From Brevundimonas aurantiaca (GTDB taxonomy: Bacteria > Pseudomonadota > Alphaproteobacteria > Caulobacterales > Caulobacteraceae), in the NCBI RefSeq assembly GCF_014199955.1, contig NZ_JACHOQ010000001.1, positions 310,001 to 374,000 of the forward strand: 64,000 nt of DNA, in the 5' to 3' direction. Of this stretch, positions 26,568-35,400 are shown piece after piece; the stretch's first letter is position 1; the number at the start of each line of letters is the position of its first letter. The translations under genes and the position numbers were made by a program. Under the pieces are notes generated by a model, which worked only from the letters and a program-made list of their open reading frames with translations, had not been told where the DNA came from and searched no databases.

Positions 26568-27158
26568 TCAGGCGGCGAACAGGTCGTCGTCCAGATTACG
26601 ACGCGCGGCGTTGAGGCTTTGTTTTGCGGTTTGGTTAGCGGAGCCGACGGCGGTCAGGGCCTGGACGATGGCGGCGACATTGTCGCGCCCGGCCGGCGCC
26701 CGGCCCGTCGCGGCGCTCGCGACGGTCGGGGTCATGCCCTGGATGCGTTCGGCCAGGGCGGCCATGCGGCGGGCGCGCTCGTCGTCGTCATTGACCAGGG
26801 CGGCCGGCGGAGGGGCGATCGCGGCCGAACGAACCGGTTCGGGACGGGCGACCGCCTCCTCTTCCCGGCTCCGGCTCGTCGCGGTCGGGGCCCGCGCGAT
26901 CAGAACCTCCAGCTGCTGCTTGACCTCGCGCGCCTTGATGATCCGGTCGTGCAGCAGATCCGTCTCCTGGCCCGAAGCGCGCAGATTGGCCAGGGCCGCC
27001 TCGGCGCGGCCGGCGGCGGCGTTCAGCTCGGTCACCGCCTGGGCGAAGGCGATCTGCCCGGTGCGAAGGGCCGCCAGCTTGCGCTCCAGCTTGATCCCGT
27101 AGCCGACCGCCGCGACCAGCAGCAGCATGAGGACGGCGTCCATGATCATTCCAGCCAT
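26568..27158 (-). CDS. DUF6468-type flagellar-locus membrane protein
   Basis: The 196-residue protein has one N-terminal membrane helix (MDAVLMLLLVAAVGYGIKL) followed by a coiled coil (about 25-90) and an Ala/Arg-rich cytoplasmic tail. Its start codon overlaps the fliM stop by one base (TGATG), showing translational coupling. The placement directly after fliM and before the MotE-like gene is the Caulobacterales arrangement. It may correspond to PflI, which affects flagellar placement in Caulobacter, but I am not sure which of the two genes does. Confidence 0.75.
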   Translation of the reverse strand: MAGMIMDAVLMLLLVAAVGYGIKLERKLAALRTGQIAFAQAVTELNAAAGRAEAALANLRASGQETDLLHDRIIKAREVKQQLEVLIARAPTATSRSREEEAVARPEPVRSAAIAPPPAALVNDDDERARRMAALAERIQGMTPTVASAATGRAPAGRDNVAAIVQALTAVGSANQTAKQSLNAARRNLDDDLFAA

Positions 27159-28198
27159 CAGCGCGCGCCCTTTATTCTTGCGGCGGATTCAGGGCTGATC
27201 GGCCCTTCGACGCGCACGGCGATATGTTGTCCCTTTCGGCCCATGCGGCCGGTCGTCAGGGGGATGGAGCCCGCACGGATCGAAACCTCCGAATCCGGCG
27301 TGGCGTTCAGCATCATCGTGTCCCCGACCTTCAGGTTCAAGACGCTGGACAGGGGCATGACCTGCTCGTCCAGCACCGCCCGCACCTCGGTTTCGGTGGT
27401 CCAGATTTCGGTGGCCAAGTGGCCTTCCCAGATGTTGTCGCGGCCGAACTTCTCACCCATGAACTGCTGCAGCAGCATCTTGCGGATCGGCTCCAGCGTC
27501 GCATAGGGCAGGAGCAGTTCGATCCGTCCGCCGCGATCCTCCATGTCGATCCGCAGCTTGATCAGGATGGCGGCGTTGGCCGGGCGCGCAATGGCGGCGA
27601 AGCGCGGATTGGTCTCCAGCCGGTCCAGATTGAAGGTGACCGGGGTCAGGGGCTCGAACGCCTGGCGGGCGTCGTTCAGCACCACCTCCACCATCCGCTG
27701 CACCAGCACCCGTTCGATGGTGGTGTAGGGCCGCCCCTCGATCCGCAGGGCCGCCGTGCCGCGACGGCCGCCCAGCAGCACGTCGACGATCGAATAGATC
27801 AGGTTGGAATCGACGGTCAGCAGGCCGTAGTTGTCCAGTTCCTCGGCCCGAAACACCGCCAGGATGGCCGGCAGAGGGATGGAGTTCAGATAGTCGCCGA
27901 ACCGGATCGACGAGATGTTGTCCAGCGACACCTCGACGTTGTCCGAGGTGAAGTTGCGCAAGCTGGTCGTCATCAACCGCACCAGGCGGTCGAACACTAT
28001 TTCCAGCATCGGCAGGCGTTCGTATGAGACGAGCGCCGAGTTGATGATGGCGCGAATGCCGGACTTTTCCGACCCGTCGTCGTCGCCGAGATCGAAGCCC
28101 AGCAGGCTGTCGATCTCGTCCTGGTTCAGGACGCGCTCGGACAGGGCGTCCGCAGGATCGCCCAGTCCGGCCAGGGAATCGATCGGCGCGTCGGTCAT
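27158..28198 (-). CDS. fliM: Flagellar motor switch protein FliM
   Basis: The 346-residue protein starts with an acidic region holding LNQDEIDSLLGF (about 24-35), the CheY-P-binding EIDSLL motif of FliM. The middle domain (RLPMLEIVFDRLVRLMTTSLRNF) and the C-terminal SpoA/FliN-like domain (VRAVLDEQVMPLSSVLNLKVGD) follow in normal order. It forms the C-ring that sets rotation direction and export. It sits three bases behind fliL in one operon, expected to be class II and CtrA-controlled as in Caulobacter. Confidence 0.96.
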   Translation of the reverse strand: MTDAPIDSLAGLGDPADALSERVLNQDEIDSLLGFDLGDDDGSEKSGIRAIINSALVSYERLPMLEIVFDRLVRLMTTSLRNFTSDNVEVSLDNISSIRFGDYLNSIPLPAILAVFRAEELDNYGLLTVDSNLIYSIVDVLLGGRRGTAALRIEGRPYTTIERVLVQRMVEVVLNDARQAFEPLTPVTFNLDRLETNPRFAAIARPANAAILIKLRIDMEDRGGRIELLLPYATLEPIRKMLLQQFMGEKFGRDNIWEGHLATEIWTTETEVRAVLDEQVMPLSSVLNLKVGDTMMLNATPDSEVSIRAGSIPLTTGRMGRKGQHIAVRVEGPISPESAARIKGAR

Positions 28199-28201
28199 CG
28201 C

Positions 28202-28879
28202 CTATTGCACCAGCATTTCTTCGATCAGAACGGCGTCGACCTTGCCCGGCGCGGCGACCAGATTGATGCGGCGCAGAAGCTCGGCGCGCAGCTGATAGGT
28301 GCCGGCGGAACCGCTCAGATCCTCGGGGCGAAGCTCCCGCACGAAGCCCGTGAACATGTCCTGCAGGCGCGGCATTTCTTCCTGCAGATGCGTCGCCACC
28401 TCGGCGTCATGCATCTCCAGCGTCAGCTTCAGCTTCAGGAAGGTGGGGCGTCCGTCCGGCGACTGGATGTTCATCACCATGTCCGGCAGGGTGTAGAAGG
28501 TGACGCCGTCCGGCCCTTCTGAAATCTTGCCCAGCGACGGGTCGGCCTCGCCCTCCTTGCCGCCCCCGCCGTGGCCGCCGCCCTTTTCCTCGCCCTTCTT
28601 CTCTTCCTTGCCGTGACCGCCCTTTTCCTCGGCCTTGGCTTCGCCGTGGCCGCCTTCCGGCGCGGCGGCTTCCTCGCCATGCGCCTCGGCCGGCTTGGGC
28701 TTCATCAGGAAGAAGGCCGCCGCGCCGCCGCCGCCCAGGACCAGCAGGGCGACCGGGGCGATGATGAACAGGATCGGCAGCTTCTTTTTCTTGGGCGCGC
28801 CTTCTTCGCCCTCGGCGCCCGCCTCGGCCTCGGCCGCGTCGGCGCTGGGGTCGCCCTTCTTCTTGCCAAGTTTCAACAT
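28202..28879 (-). CDS. fliL: Flagellar basal body protein FliL
   Basis: The 225-residue protein has a short Lys-rich cytoplasmic end, one membrane helix (about 35-60, LPILFIIAPVALLVLGGG) and a periplasmic stomatin-like domain (VTFYTLPDMVMNIQSPDGRP to the C-terminus). FliL rings support stator function. Between helix and domain lies an unusual 45-residue linker rich in Gly, His, Glu and Lys. It is the first gene of a four-gene operon with fliM, divergent from flgF. A CtrA-type box is in its upstream region. Confidence 0.95.
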   Translation of the reverse strand: MLKLGKKKGDPSADAAEAEAGAEGEEGAPKKKKLPILFIIAPVALLVLGGGGAAAFFLMKPKPAEAHGEEAAAPEGGHGEAKAEEKGGHGKEEKKGEEKGGGHGGGGKEGEADPSLGKISEGPDGVTFYTLPDMVMNIQSPDGRPTFLKLKLTLEMHDAEVATHLQEEMPRLQDMFTGFVRELRPEDLSGSAGTYQLRAELLRRINLVAAPGKVDAVLIEEMLVQ

Positions 28880-28923
28880 GCGCTCGCCCCGGAGAATCTA
28901 CAGGGGAAGATCGGCCCAGCTTG

Positions 28924-28939
28924 GTTAATGCGACGTTTA
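28924..28939 (-). promoter_or_regulatory. CtrA-type box upstream of fliL
   Basis: On the minus strand TAAA-N7-TTAAC matches the CtrA consensus TTAA-N7-TTAAC with one mismatch, 45 bp before the fliL start. Control of fliL by CtrA is known in Caulobacter; here it is inferred. Confidence 0.65.
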
Positions 28940-29013
28940 CAAACGGCAGTTTTTGCCGGGCGAACCCGGCCCTCCTCCCCCGCAAAGCCCCGCCGCGCCT
29001 GAATTAACCCTGT

Positions 29014-29028
29014 TGGCACGGTCATTGC
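29014..29028 (+). promoter_or_regulatory. Sigma-54 promoter of the flgF operon
   Basis: TGGCAC (29014-29019) and TTGC (29025-29028) match the -24/-12 consensus TGGCACG-N4-TTGC exactly in sequence and spacing. The site lies 28 bp before the flgF start. In Caulobacter such class III flagellar operons need RpoN and FlbD. Confidence 0.88.
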
Positions 29029-29055
29029 GTAAGGGATTTCCGAAGGAGCCTCGTC

Positions 29056-29796
29056 GTGGAAAACGCCGCCTATATCGGACTGTCCCGTCAGATGACGCTG
29101 CGCCGCGAGCTGGACATCGTGGCCAACAACATCGCCAACGCCGACACCACCGGCTTCAAGGTGGAGCAGCTGATGGTCGGGAAGGAAATCGGCAAGCGGG
29201 CGCGCAACGACGCCATCCGGCCGTCCGCCAGCTTCGTGCTGGACAACGGCGTCGGCCGGGACTTCGGCCAGGGCGCCATGTCCGAGACGGGCCGCACGCT
29301 GGACTTCGCCATCGCCGGAGAAGGCGCCTTCTTCACCGTCCGCGACGGCGCCAACGGCGAGGCCTATACCCGCGACGGCGCCTTCACCCTGGACCCCGAG
29401 GGCCGGTTGACGACCAAACAGGGCGCGCCTGTGCTGAGCGGCGGCGCCGAGATCGTGCTGGACCCTGCGCTGGGCGCCATATCGGTCGGCGCGGACGGGA
29501 CCATCACCCAGGCGGGCCAGATCACCGGCCGCCTTTCCGTCGTCCGGTTCGACACCCTGGGCGTTTTGGAGAAGGGCGGCGACGGCCTCTACCGCAACGG
29601 TTCCAACACCCAGCCGGTCGAGGCGAACGACGTCCAGATTCATCAGGGCGCGCTGGAAGCCTCCAACGTCAACTCCCTCGTCGAGATCACCAACCTGGTC
29701 GAGATCAGCCGCGCCTATGAGAGCGTCACCCGGATGATCGAGAACACCACCGACCTGAGCCGTCGCGCCGTCGAGCGCCTCGGCAAGGTCGCATAA
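29056..29796 (+). CDS. flgF: Flagellar proximal rod protein FlgF
   Basis: The 246-residue rod protein starts at GTG 29056 behind an AAGGAG site. The N-terminus holds the conserved rod motif LDIVANNIANADTTGFK, and the C-terminus carries the matching helix (VNSLVEITNLVEISRAYESV). It is shorter than FlgG and placed before it, as usual for FlgF. It builds the proximal rod through the periplasm. It is first in flgF-flgG-flgA-flgH, driven by the sigma-54 site upstream. Confidence 0.94.
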   Translation: MENAAYIGLSRQMTLRRELDIVANNIANADTTGFKVEQLMVGKEIGKRARNDAIRPSASFVLDNGVGRDFGQGAMSETGRTLDFAIAGEGAFFTVRDGANGEAYTRDGAFTLDPEGRLTTKQGAPVLSGGAEIVLDPALGAISVGADGTITQAGQITGRLSVVRFDTLGVLEKGGDGLYRNGSNTQPVEANDVQIHQGALEASNVNSLVEITNLVEISRAYESVTRMIENTTDLSRRAVERLGKVA

Positions 29797-29808
29797 GGAA
29801 CCCTGGAC

Positions 29809-30597
29809 ATGCGCGCACTTCGCACCGCCGCCTCGGGCATGGCCGCCCAGCAGCTGAACGTGGAGGTCATCTCCAACAACATCGCCAACATGAACACGGT
29901 GGGCTTCAAGAAGCAGCGCGCCGAGTTCCAGGATCTGCTCTATCAGAACGTCGAGCGGATGGGGGCTCAGTCCTCCAGCCAGGGCACGGTCGTCCCGACG
30001 GGCATTCAGATCGGCGCCGGCGTCAAGGCCGGGGCGGTCTATCGCGTGACCGAACAGGGCACGCCCCAGCAGACCGGCAATCCCTATGACATGGCGATCG
30101 ACGGCCGCGGCTATTTCCAGGTGACCCTGCCCTCGGGCGAGATCGGCTACACTCGCGCGGGCAATCTGGCGCTCAGCCCCGAAGGCCAGATCGTCACCGA
30201 CGACGGCTATCCTCTGGAACCGGCGATCTCGATCCCGCAGGACACGGTCAAGCTGACCATCTCCAAGACCGGCCTGGTCCAGGCGACGCAGCAGGGTCAG
30301 ACGGCGCCGACCACCGTGGGCCAGATCCAGTTGGCGACCTTCTTCAACGAGGCGGGGCTGGAAGCGATCGGCGACAATCTGCTGCTGGAGACGGCCGCCT
30401 CGGGCGCCGCCAACATCGGCTCGCCCGGCGACGTCGGTTTCGGCCAGATCCTGCAGGCCTATACCGAAGCCTCGAACGTCGATGCGGTGTCCGAGATCAG
30501 CGCCCTGATCATCGCCCAGCGCGCCTATGAGATGAACTCCAAGGTCATATCGACGGCGGACCAGATGATGTCGGTCACCTCCCAGGTGAAGGGCTAA
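29809..30597 (+). CDS. flgG: Flagellar distal rod protein FlgG
   Basis: The 262-residue protein begins MRALRTAASGMAAQQLNVEV with NNIANMNTVGFKK following, the FlgG N-terminal signature, and ends SALIIAQRAYEMNSKVISTADQMM, also typical. Length 262 is the usual FlgG size. It polymerises into the distal rod on top of FlgF/FlgC. The gene is 12 bp behind flgF and 3 bp ahead of flgA. Confidence 0.96.
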   Translation: MRALRTAASGMAAQQLNVEVISNNIANMNTVGFKKQRAEFQDLLYQNVERMGAQSSSQGTVVPTGIQIGAGVKAGAVYRVTEQGTPQQTGNPYDMAIDGRGYFQVTLPSGEIGYTRAGNLALSPEGQIVTDDGYPLEPAISIPQDTVKLTISKTGLVQATQQGQTAPTTVGQIQLATFFNEAGLEAIGDNLLLETAASGAANIGSPGDVGFGQILQAYTEASNVDAVSEISALIIAQRAYEMNSKVISTADQMMSVTSQVKG

Positions 30598-30600
30598 GCC

Positions 30601-31194
30601 ATGAAGATCGTTCGTAACGCCCTGGCCCTGACCGCCGTCTTCGCTGCGATCGCCGGCGCCGCCTCAGCCGGTTCGGTGGTCCTGAAGTCCAACCCCGTCG
30701 ACGACGACGGCCGGGTGACGCTGGGCGACCTGTTCGAGGGCGCCGGCGCCGCCTCTGAGGTGGTGGTGGCCCAGCGCGTTGGCCCGTCCGTCGTTCTGGA
30801 AGCCGGCGCCCTTCAGGCCCAGGCGCGTCAGGCGGGTCTGGACTGGGACAATCCGACGGGCCTCCGTCGAGTCGCCGTGCGTCGCGCCGCCGCCGTCCCG
30901 GTTCAGACCGCCGCCGCCTCGGCCGGCCAGACGGCCCGCCCCGCCTTTGTCTCCGCCGGCGCCCAGGTCATCGCCCGCAACGACATGGTGCGCGTCACCT
31001 ATCAGGTCGGGGGCGTCAATCTCAGCGTCATGGGCAAGGCGCTGCGCAACGCCGCCCTGGGCGAGCCCGTGGCGGTCATGAACACCTCCTCCAACCGCAT
31101 CATCGACGCCGTGGCCTCCGGTCCCGGCCAGGCCCTTGCCGGTCCCGCCGCCGACATGGTCCGCGCCAATCCTCAACAATTCGCCGCCCGCTAG
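30601..31194 (+). CDS. flgA: FlgA, P-ring assembly chaperone
   Basis: The 197-residue exported protein has a signal peptide (ending ASA before GSVVLKS) and a C-terminal SAF-like part (VIARNDMVRVTYQVGGVNLSV), followed by the conserved end with NTSSNRIIDAVASGPGQA. FlgA assists FlgI to form the periplasmic P ring. It is short compared with enterobacterial FlgA (about 220 residues) but matches the Caulobacterales length. It lies between flgG and flgH without gaps. Confidence 0.88.
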   Translation: MKIVRNALALTAVFAAIAGAASAGSVVLKSNPVDDDGRVTLGDLFEGAGAASEVVVAQRVGPSVVLEAGALQAQARQAGLDWDNPTGLRRVAVRRAAAVPVQTAAASAGQTARPAFVSAGAQVIARNDMVRVTYQVGGVNLSVMGKALRNAALGEPVAVMNTSSNRIIDAVASGPGQALAGPAADMVRANPQQFAAR

Positions 31195-31205
31195 GGAAGT
31201 CCGTC

Positions 31206-31943
31206 ATGCGTAAGCTCGTCCTCGCCGCCGCCGTCTCCGCCGCCTCCCTGGGCGCCTGCTCCACCGCCGTCGAGGCGGTGCGCGGCCCCCAACTGGCGCC
31301 CATCGGCTATCCCGCCGCCCTGGTTCCCACCCAGCAGGCCTATATGGCCGCCCCGGCGATGCGGACTGAATCGACCCCCGCCAGCGCCAACAGCCTGTGG
31401 CGGGTCGGCGCCCGCACCTTCTTCGGCGACCAGCGCGCCCGTCACGTCGGCGACATCCTGACCGTCCGCATCGACATCGACGACCGCGCCCAGACCCAGA
31501 ACACGACCCAGCGGTCGCGGTCCAACGACGCCTCGACCGGAGTGTCCAACTTCTTCGGCCTAGAGAGCAGCCTGGGCCGCGCCTTCCCCGGCGGTTTCGA
31601 TCCGGCCAAGATGGTCGGGCTGGAAGGCGAAACGAACGCCTCGGGCTCGGGCTCGGTCAACCGGTCCGAAAAGGTCTCTCTGACCATCGCCGCCGTCGTC
31701 ACCGAGGTTCTGGCCAACGGCAATATGGTCATCCAGGGCCGCCAGGAGGTCCGCACCAATCGTGAGGTTCGCGAACTGACCGTCGCCGGCATCGTGCGGC
31801 CGGAAGACATCTCCTCGGCCAATTCGATCAACCACACTCAGATCGCCGAGGCCCGCATCTCCTACGGCGGTCGGGGCGACATCAGCCGGATGCAGGCCAC
31901 CCCCGCCGCCCAGAGCCTGGTGGAGCGCTTCAGCCCGTTCTGA
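31206..31943 (+). CDS. flgH: FlgH, flagellar L-ring lipoprotein
   Basis: The 245-residue lipoprotein has a signal with lipobox LGAC (about residue 20). FlgH motifs include SLWRVGARTFFGDQRARHVGDIL, where the L-ring family contacts begin, and the end region VRPEDISSANSINHTQIAEARISYGGRG. It forms the outer-membrane bushing of the rod. Last gene of the flgFGAH set; a 100-bp gap follows before the next small gene. Confidence 0.95.
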   Translation: MRKLVLAAAVSAASLGACSTAVEAVRGPQLAPIGYPAALVPTQQAYMAAPAMRTESTPASANSLWRVGARTFFGDQRARHVGDILTVRIDIDDRAQTQNTTQRSRSNDASTGVSNFFGLESSLGRAFPGGFDPAKMVGLEGETNASGSGSVNRSEKVSLTIAAVVTEVLANGNMVIQGRQEVRTNREVRELTVAGIVRPEDISSANSINHTQIAEARISYGGRGDISRMQATPAAQSLVERFSPF

Positions 31944-32041
31944 TCCGCTGCGGCGCGAAAGCCACAACCATCAGCCGCGCAAGCGGAGCCGTGAACTGTT
32001 GACGGATACCCGCGTTTGACCGTCAGACGCGAGTTAATCAA

Positions 32042-32518
32042 ATGTTCAAGGTTCTGATCCCCGCCGCCGCTGCCATCGCCTTGGTCGCCTTCGCCGCCAA
32101 GCCGCAGGCGACCGAGCCCTCGGCCCATATGTCGGCGGAAACGCCGGCCATGGCCTGGCATCTGAGCCACGAGGGCGCCATGGCCAAGCTGGCCTACGGC
32201 GTGGCCAACTCCGATCAGTTGGCCCTGATGGTCACCTGCTCGCCCGGCGACCGGACGGCCGTGGTCTATGGCGACGTTCAGCCGGACACGCCTCGCCTGA
32301 TCAACGCCTCGCACGGTCCCAGCCTGATCGATCCCTTGACCGGCGGCGACGCTACGGAGTCGCGCCTGTCCTTGCAGGACGCCAGTCTGAAGGGTCTCGC
32401 CGACCGCGGCGTGATGCGGGTTCAGGGCGATGCAGGCCAGTTCGACCTGACCGCTGACAGGGCCGAGCGGCGGATGATCGCGGACTTTCTGGCCTATTGC
32501 GGGTCTTCGCGCGCTTGA
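32042..32518 (+). CDS. Small secreted protein, first of three similar tandem genes
   Basis: The 158-residue protein has an N-terminal hydrophobic export signal (ALVAFAAKPQA). The mature part includes LAYGVANSDQLALMVTCSPGD, echoed by the third gene (YGMAHSDEVKLQLFCRPGSD). The end DFLAYCGSS holds a cysteine that could pair with that in VTC. I do not know the family. It follows flgH by about 100 bp on the same strand; a flagellar link is possible but unproven. Confidence 0.65.
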   Translation: MFKVLIPAAAAIALVAFAAKPQATEPSAHMSAETPAMAWHLSHEGAMAKLAYGVANSDQLALMVTCSPGDRTAVVYGDVQPDTPRLINASHGPSLIDPLTGGDATESRLSLQDASLKGLADRGVMRVQGDAGQFDLTADRAERRMIADFLAYCGSSRA

Positions 32519-32570
32519 CAAAATACGCGGCTGACGCAGGCTTGAGTTCCACCGCCAGCAGGGCCGACCG

Positions 32571-33014
32571 ATGAACCTCATTCTCGCCGCCCTCCTGGCT
32601 TTCGGCCAGGCGGGAGCTCCGCGCGCCGCCCCGGTCTGGACCTGGACCCTTTATGAGAACGAGGGTCCGGTCGTTCTGGCCAATGAGGCGCCCGACACGC
32701 CCAATCTTCGCGCCACCGTGGAATGTGATCCGCGCTCAGGCGTCGTGGACCTTACGGTATACAAGGAAGACGCCCCGGCGCCCGGCGCCGCCTTCGCGCG
32801 CCTGAGCTCCGGCGACGTCGCCGCGACCAGTCCGGCCCGGTTCGGACGGCGGGGACGGCTGCAGGTGACGGTCCGCACCGACCATCCGCTGTTCGCCGCC
32901 TTCGTCGGCTCGGGCGATCTGACCATTCAGACGGGCGATCGAACAGACCGGGTGGCCATCCCCCGCGCCCATCTTGCCAAGCTGCGCCGTTTGGCGGACC
33001 GTTGCGCCGGTTGA
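32571..33014 (+). CDS. Small secreted protein, second of three similar tandem genes
   Basis: The 147-residue protein has a short signal (ILAALLAFGQAGA). It has the same plan as its neighbours: a first Trp-containing strand (VWTWTLYENEG), a central cysteine segment (RATVECDPRSGVVDLTVY) and a C-terminal cysteine (LADRCAG). Similarity is at the level of pattern rather than identity. It starts 53 bp after the first gene, and its end is 12 bp before the third. Function is unknown. Confidence 0.62.
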   Translation: MNLILAALLAFGQAGAPRAAPVWTWTLYENEGPVVLANEAPDTPNLRATVECDPRSGVVDLTVYKEDAPAPGAAFARLSSGDVAATSPARFGRRGRLQVTVRTDHPLFAAFVGSGDLTIQTGDRTDRVAIPRAHLAKLRRLADRCAG

Positions 33015-33025
33015 GGAGACCGACG

Positions 33026-33526
33026 ATGTCCCGGCTTAAGCTGATCCCGCCCCTTCTGTCCGTCGCGGCCCTGGCCGCCTGCGCGACCCAGCCGCCGACG
33101 GCCGACCTGTCCCCGGCCGCATCCGCCCCCGCCCCGACGCCGGGCTACGACTGGATCCGCAACACGGACGAGCCGCCGCAACAGGCTCTGGTCTACGGCA
33201 TGGCCCACAGCGACGAAGTCAAGCTTCAGCTCTTCTGCCGTCCCGGTTCCGACACCCTGGATCTGGCAGCCATACTCGACAAGCCGGCGCGCCAGCTGCG
33301 GCTGGAGTCCGGCGGCGACACCGAAACCTATCGCGCCACTTTTGAAGAGGCGGCGATCAGCGACGGCTACTACGCCCAGGCCCGCGCCAGCACCAAGGAC
33401 CCCGTCTTCCAGCGGTTCCGCCGGCTGGGCTGGATCGCCGTCTGGGACGGGGACGAACGTCACGCCTACGCCGCCCGCCCCGCCGCCCTGGCCGAGATCG
33501 AACGCTTCTTCGCCGCCTGCGGATGA
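33026..33526 (+). CDS. Small lipoprotein, third of three similar tandem genes
   Basis: The 166-residue protein starts at ATG 33026 (GAGGAG upstream) with a lipoprotein signal (LSVAALAAC). The mature part reads YDWIRNTDEPPQQALVYGMA and then the cysteine segment LQLFCRPGSD shared with the first tandem gene; it ends RFFAACG. Pattern similarity to the two genes before it suggests duplication and divergence of one periplasmic domain. The family is unrecognised. Confidence 0.62.
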   Translation: MSRLKLIPPLLSVAALAACATQPPTADLSPAASAPAPTPGYDWIRNTDEPPQQALVYGMAHSDEVKLQLFCRPGSDTLDLAAILDKPARQLRLESGGDTETYRATFEEAAISDGYYAQARASTKDPVFQRFRRLGWIAVWDGDERHAYAARPAALAEIERFFAACG

Positions 33527-33582
33527 CGGCTTGACGCCCCCCGTCCGCTCCGCTTGCGTGGCGGTTGAAAGCGGAGGGCGTC

Positions 33583-35397
33583 ATGAAGATCATCGGTTTG
33601 GCCGTTGCGGCCGGTTTGGCGACGGCGGCGACCGGCGCAGCGGCGGCCCCGGAGGCTGCGCAGGCGGGGGTCCCAGTGGAGGCTCCCGTGGCGGCGCCGG
33701 CGACGGCCCGCCCGGCTGAGGCGGCGCTGAACGCCCTGATCGCGGACTACGAAGCCTATCTGAAGGCGATCGACCCCTTCGCTGCGGGCGGAGAGGGCGA
33801 TGTGGAGGCCATGGGCCGGGTCCCCGACCTGTCGCGCGCCTTCGAACTGGCCCAGCGCGCGCCGCTGGAAGCCTTCGTCGCCCGGGTCGAGGCCATCGAC
33901 CCGGCAAGTCTTTCCCAGGCGGGGCGGATCAACCACGCCTTCCTGCTGTACAGCCTGAAGCGCGGCGTCGAGGGTCTGGATTACGACGCCTCTCGCCTGG
34001 CCTTCGACAGCGAAGGCGGGCCCGGAACCTGGGCCCTCTATGTCGGCCAGAGCACCCGGCTCAACACGGTGGCGGAGGCTCAGGCCTATATCCAGCGCAT
34101 ACGGGGCTTCGGCGACATCTACGCCCAGACCACCGATAACGCCCGGCGGGGTCTCGCCACCGGCATGGTCCAGCCCCGCTCCGTCACCGAAAGCGCCCTG
34201 GCCGGGGCGCGCAACGACGTGGCGATCACGCCCGAGGACGAGCCCCTGCTCAAACCCTTCGCCACCCTGCCGACCACCATCGCCCCCGCCGACCGCGACC
34301 GGCTGAGGGCCGAGGCCGCCGCTGCGGTCGCCGCCGTCATCGTCCCCGCGCGCCAAGCCTGGCTGACCTTCCTGGAGACCGAATACCTGCCCCAGGCTCC
34401 GATCGAGCCCGGTCTGGGCAACCGCCCCGGCGGCAAGGCCCTCTACGCCTATCTGGTGCGGGGCCACACCACCACGGACCTGACGCCGGACCAGATCCAC
34501 CAGATCGGCCTGTCCGAGGTCGCCCGCATCCGCGCCCGGATGGAGGTCGAGATGAAGGCCGCCGGCTGGACCGGCGACTTCGCCGGCTTTTTGAACTTCC
34601 TGCGCACCGACCCGCAGTTCTACGCCCAGACGCGCGAGGACCTGCTGGAGAAGGCGTCGGAGATGGCCAAGCGTGCGGACGGCGGCCTGCCCGCCCTGTT
34701 CGCCACCCTGCCCCGCCTGCCCTATGACGTGCAGCCGGTCCCGCCCCAGATCGAGGCGACCTACACCACCGGCCGCTACAATCCCGGCTCTATGCAGAAC
34801 GGCGTCCCTGGCCACTATGTGGTCAACACGTCGAAGCTGGACCAGCGCCCCCTGTACGAACTGCCGGCCCTGACCCTGCACGAGGCCGTGCCCGGCCACC
34901 ACCTTCAGATCGCCCTGCAGCAGGAGGCCGAGGACCAGCCCTATTTCCGCCGCCAGGCCAATGTGACGGCCTTCACCGAAGGCTGGGGTCTCTATTCCGA
35001 GTTCCTGGGCGAGGAGATGGGCTTTTATCGCACGCCCTATGAACGCTTCGGCCGCCTGTCCTACGAGATGTGGCGCGCCTGCCGCCTGGTGGCCGACACC
35101 GGCCTGCACTGGATGGGCTGGTCGGAAGAACAGGCCCGCGCCTGTTTCCGCGACAACTCGGCCCTGGCGCCCCACAATATCGAGACCGAGCTTCAGCGCT
35201 ACATCGGCTGGCCCGGCCAGGCCACGGCCTACAAGATCGGCGAGATCCGCCTGCGCGAAATCCGCGCCCGGGCGGAACGCGAACTGGGGCCGAAGTTCAA
35301 CATCCGCACCTTCCACGACGCCCTGCTGACGGAGGGCCCGCTGCCGCTGGCCCTGCTGGACCAGCGGATGGACGCCTGGATCGCGGCGGAGAAATAG
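33583..35397 (+). CDS. DUF885-family secreted metallopeptidase
   Basis: The 604-residue protein has a signal peptide and belongs to DUF885: HEAVPGHHLQ (an HExxGHH-like zinc motif), FTEGWGLYSE further on (third ligand Glu), and YIGWPGQATAYKIGE near the end. These are the conserved blocks of the family, which is related to thermolysin-type peptidases. The ATG at 33583 follows a GGAGGG site; an in-frame ATG at 33565 is less well placed. It stands alone between the tandem lipoprotein-like genes and a palindromic repeat. Confidence 0.9.
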   Translation: MKIIGLAVAAGLATAATGAAAAPEAAQAGVPVEAPVAAPATARPAEAALNALIADYEAYLKAIDPFAAGGEGDVEAMGRVPDLSRAFELAQRAPLEAFVARVEAIDPASLSQAGRINHAFLLYSLKRGVEGLDYDASRLAFDSEGGPGTWALYVGQSTRLNTVAEAQAYIQRIRGFGDIYAQTTDNARRGLATGMVQPRSVTESALAGARNDVAITPEDEPLLKPFATLPTTIAPADRDRLRAEAAAAVAAVIVPARQAWLTFLETEYLPQAPIEPGLGNRPGGKALYAYLVRGHTTTDLTPDQIHQIGLSEVARIRARMEVEMKAAGWTGDFAGFLNFLRTDPQFYAQTREDLLEKASEMAKRADGGLPALFATLPRLPYDVQPVPPQIEATYTTGRYNPGSMQNGVPGHYVVNTSKLDQRPLYELPALTLHEAVPGHHLQIALQQEAEDQPYFRRQANVTAFTEGWGLYSEFLGEEMGFYRTPYERFGRLSYEMWRACRLVADTGLHWMGWSEEQARACFRDNSALAPHNIETELQRYIGWPGQATAYKIGEIRLREIRARAERELGPKFNIRTFHDALLTEGPLPLALLDQRMDAWIAAEK

Positions 35398-35400
35398 GAC

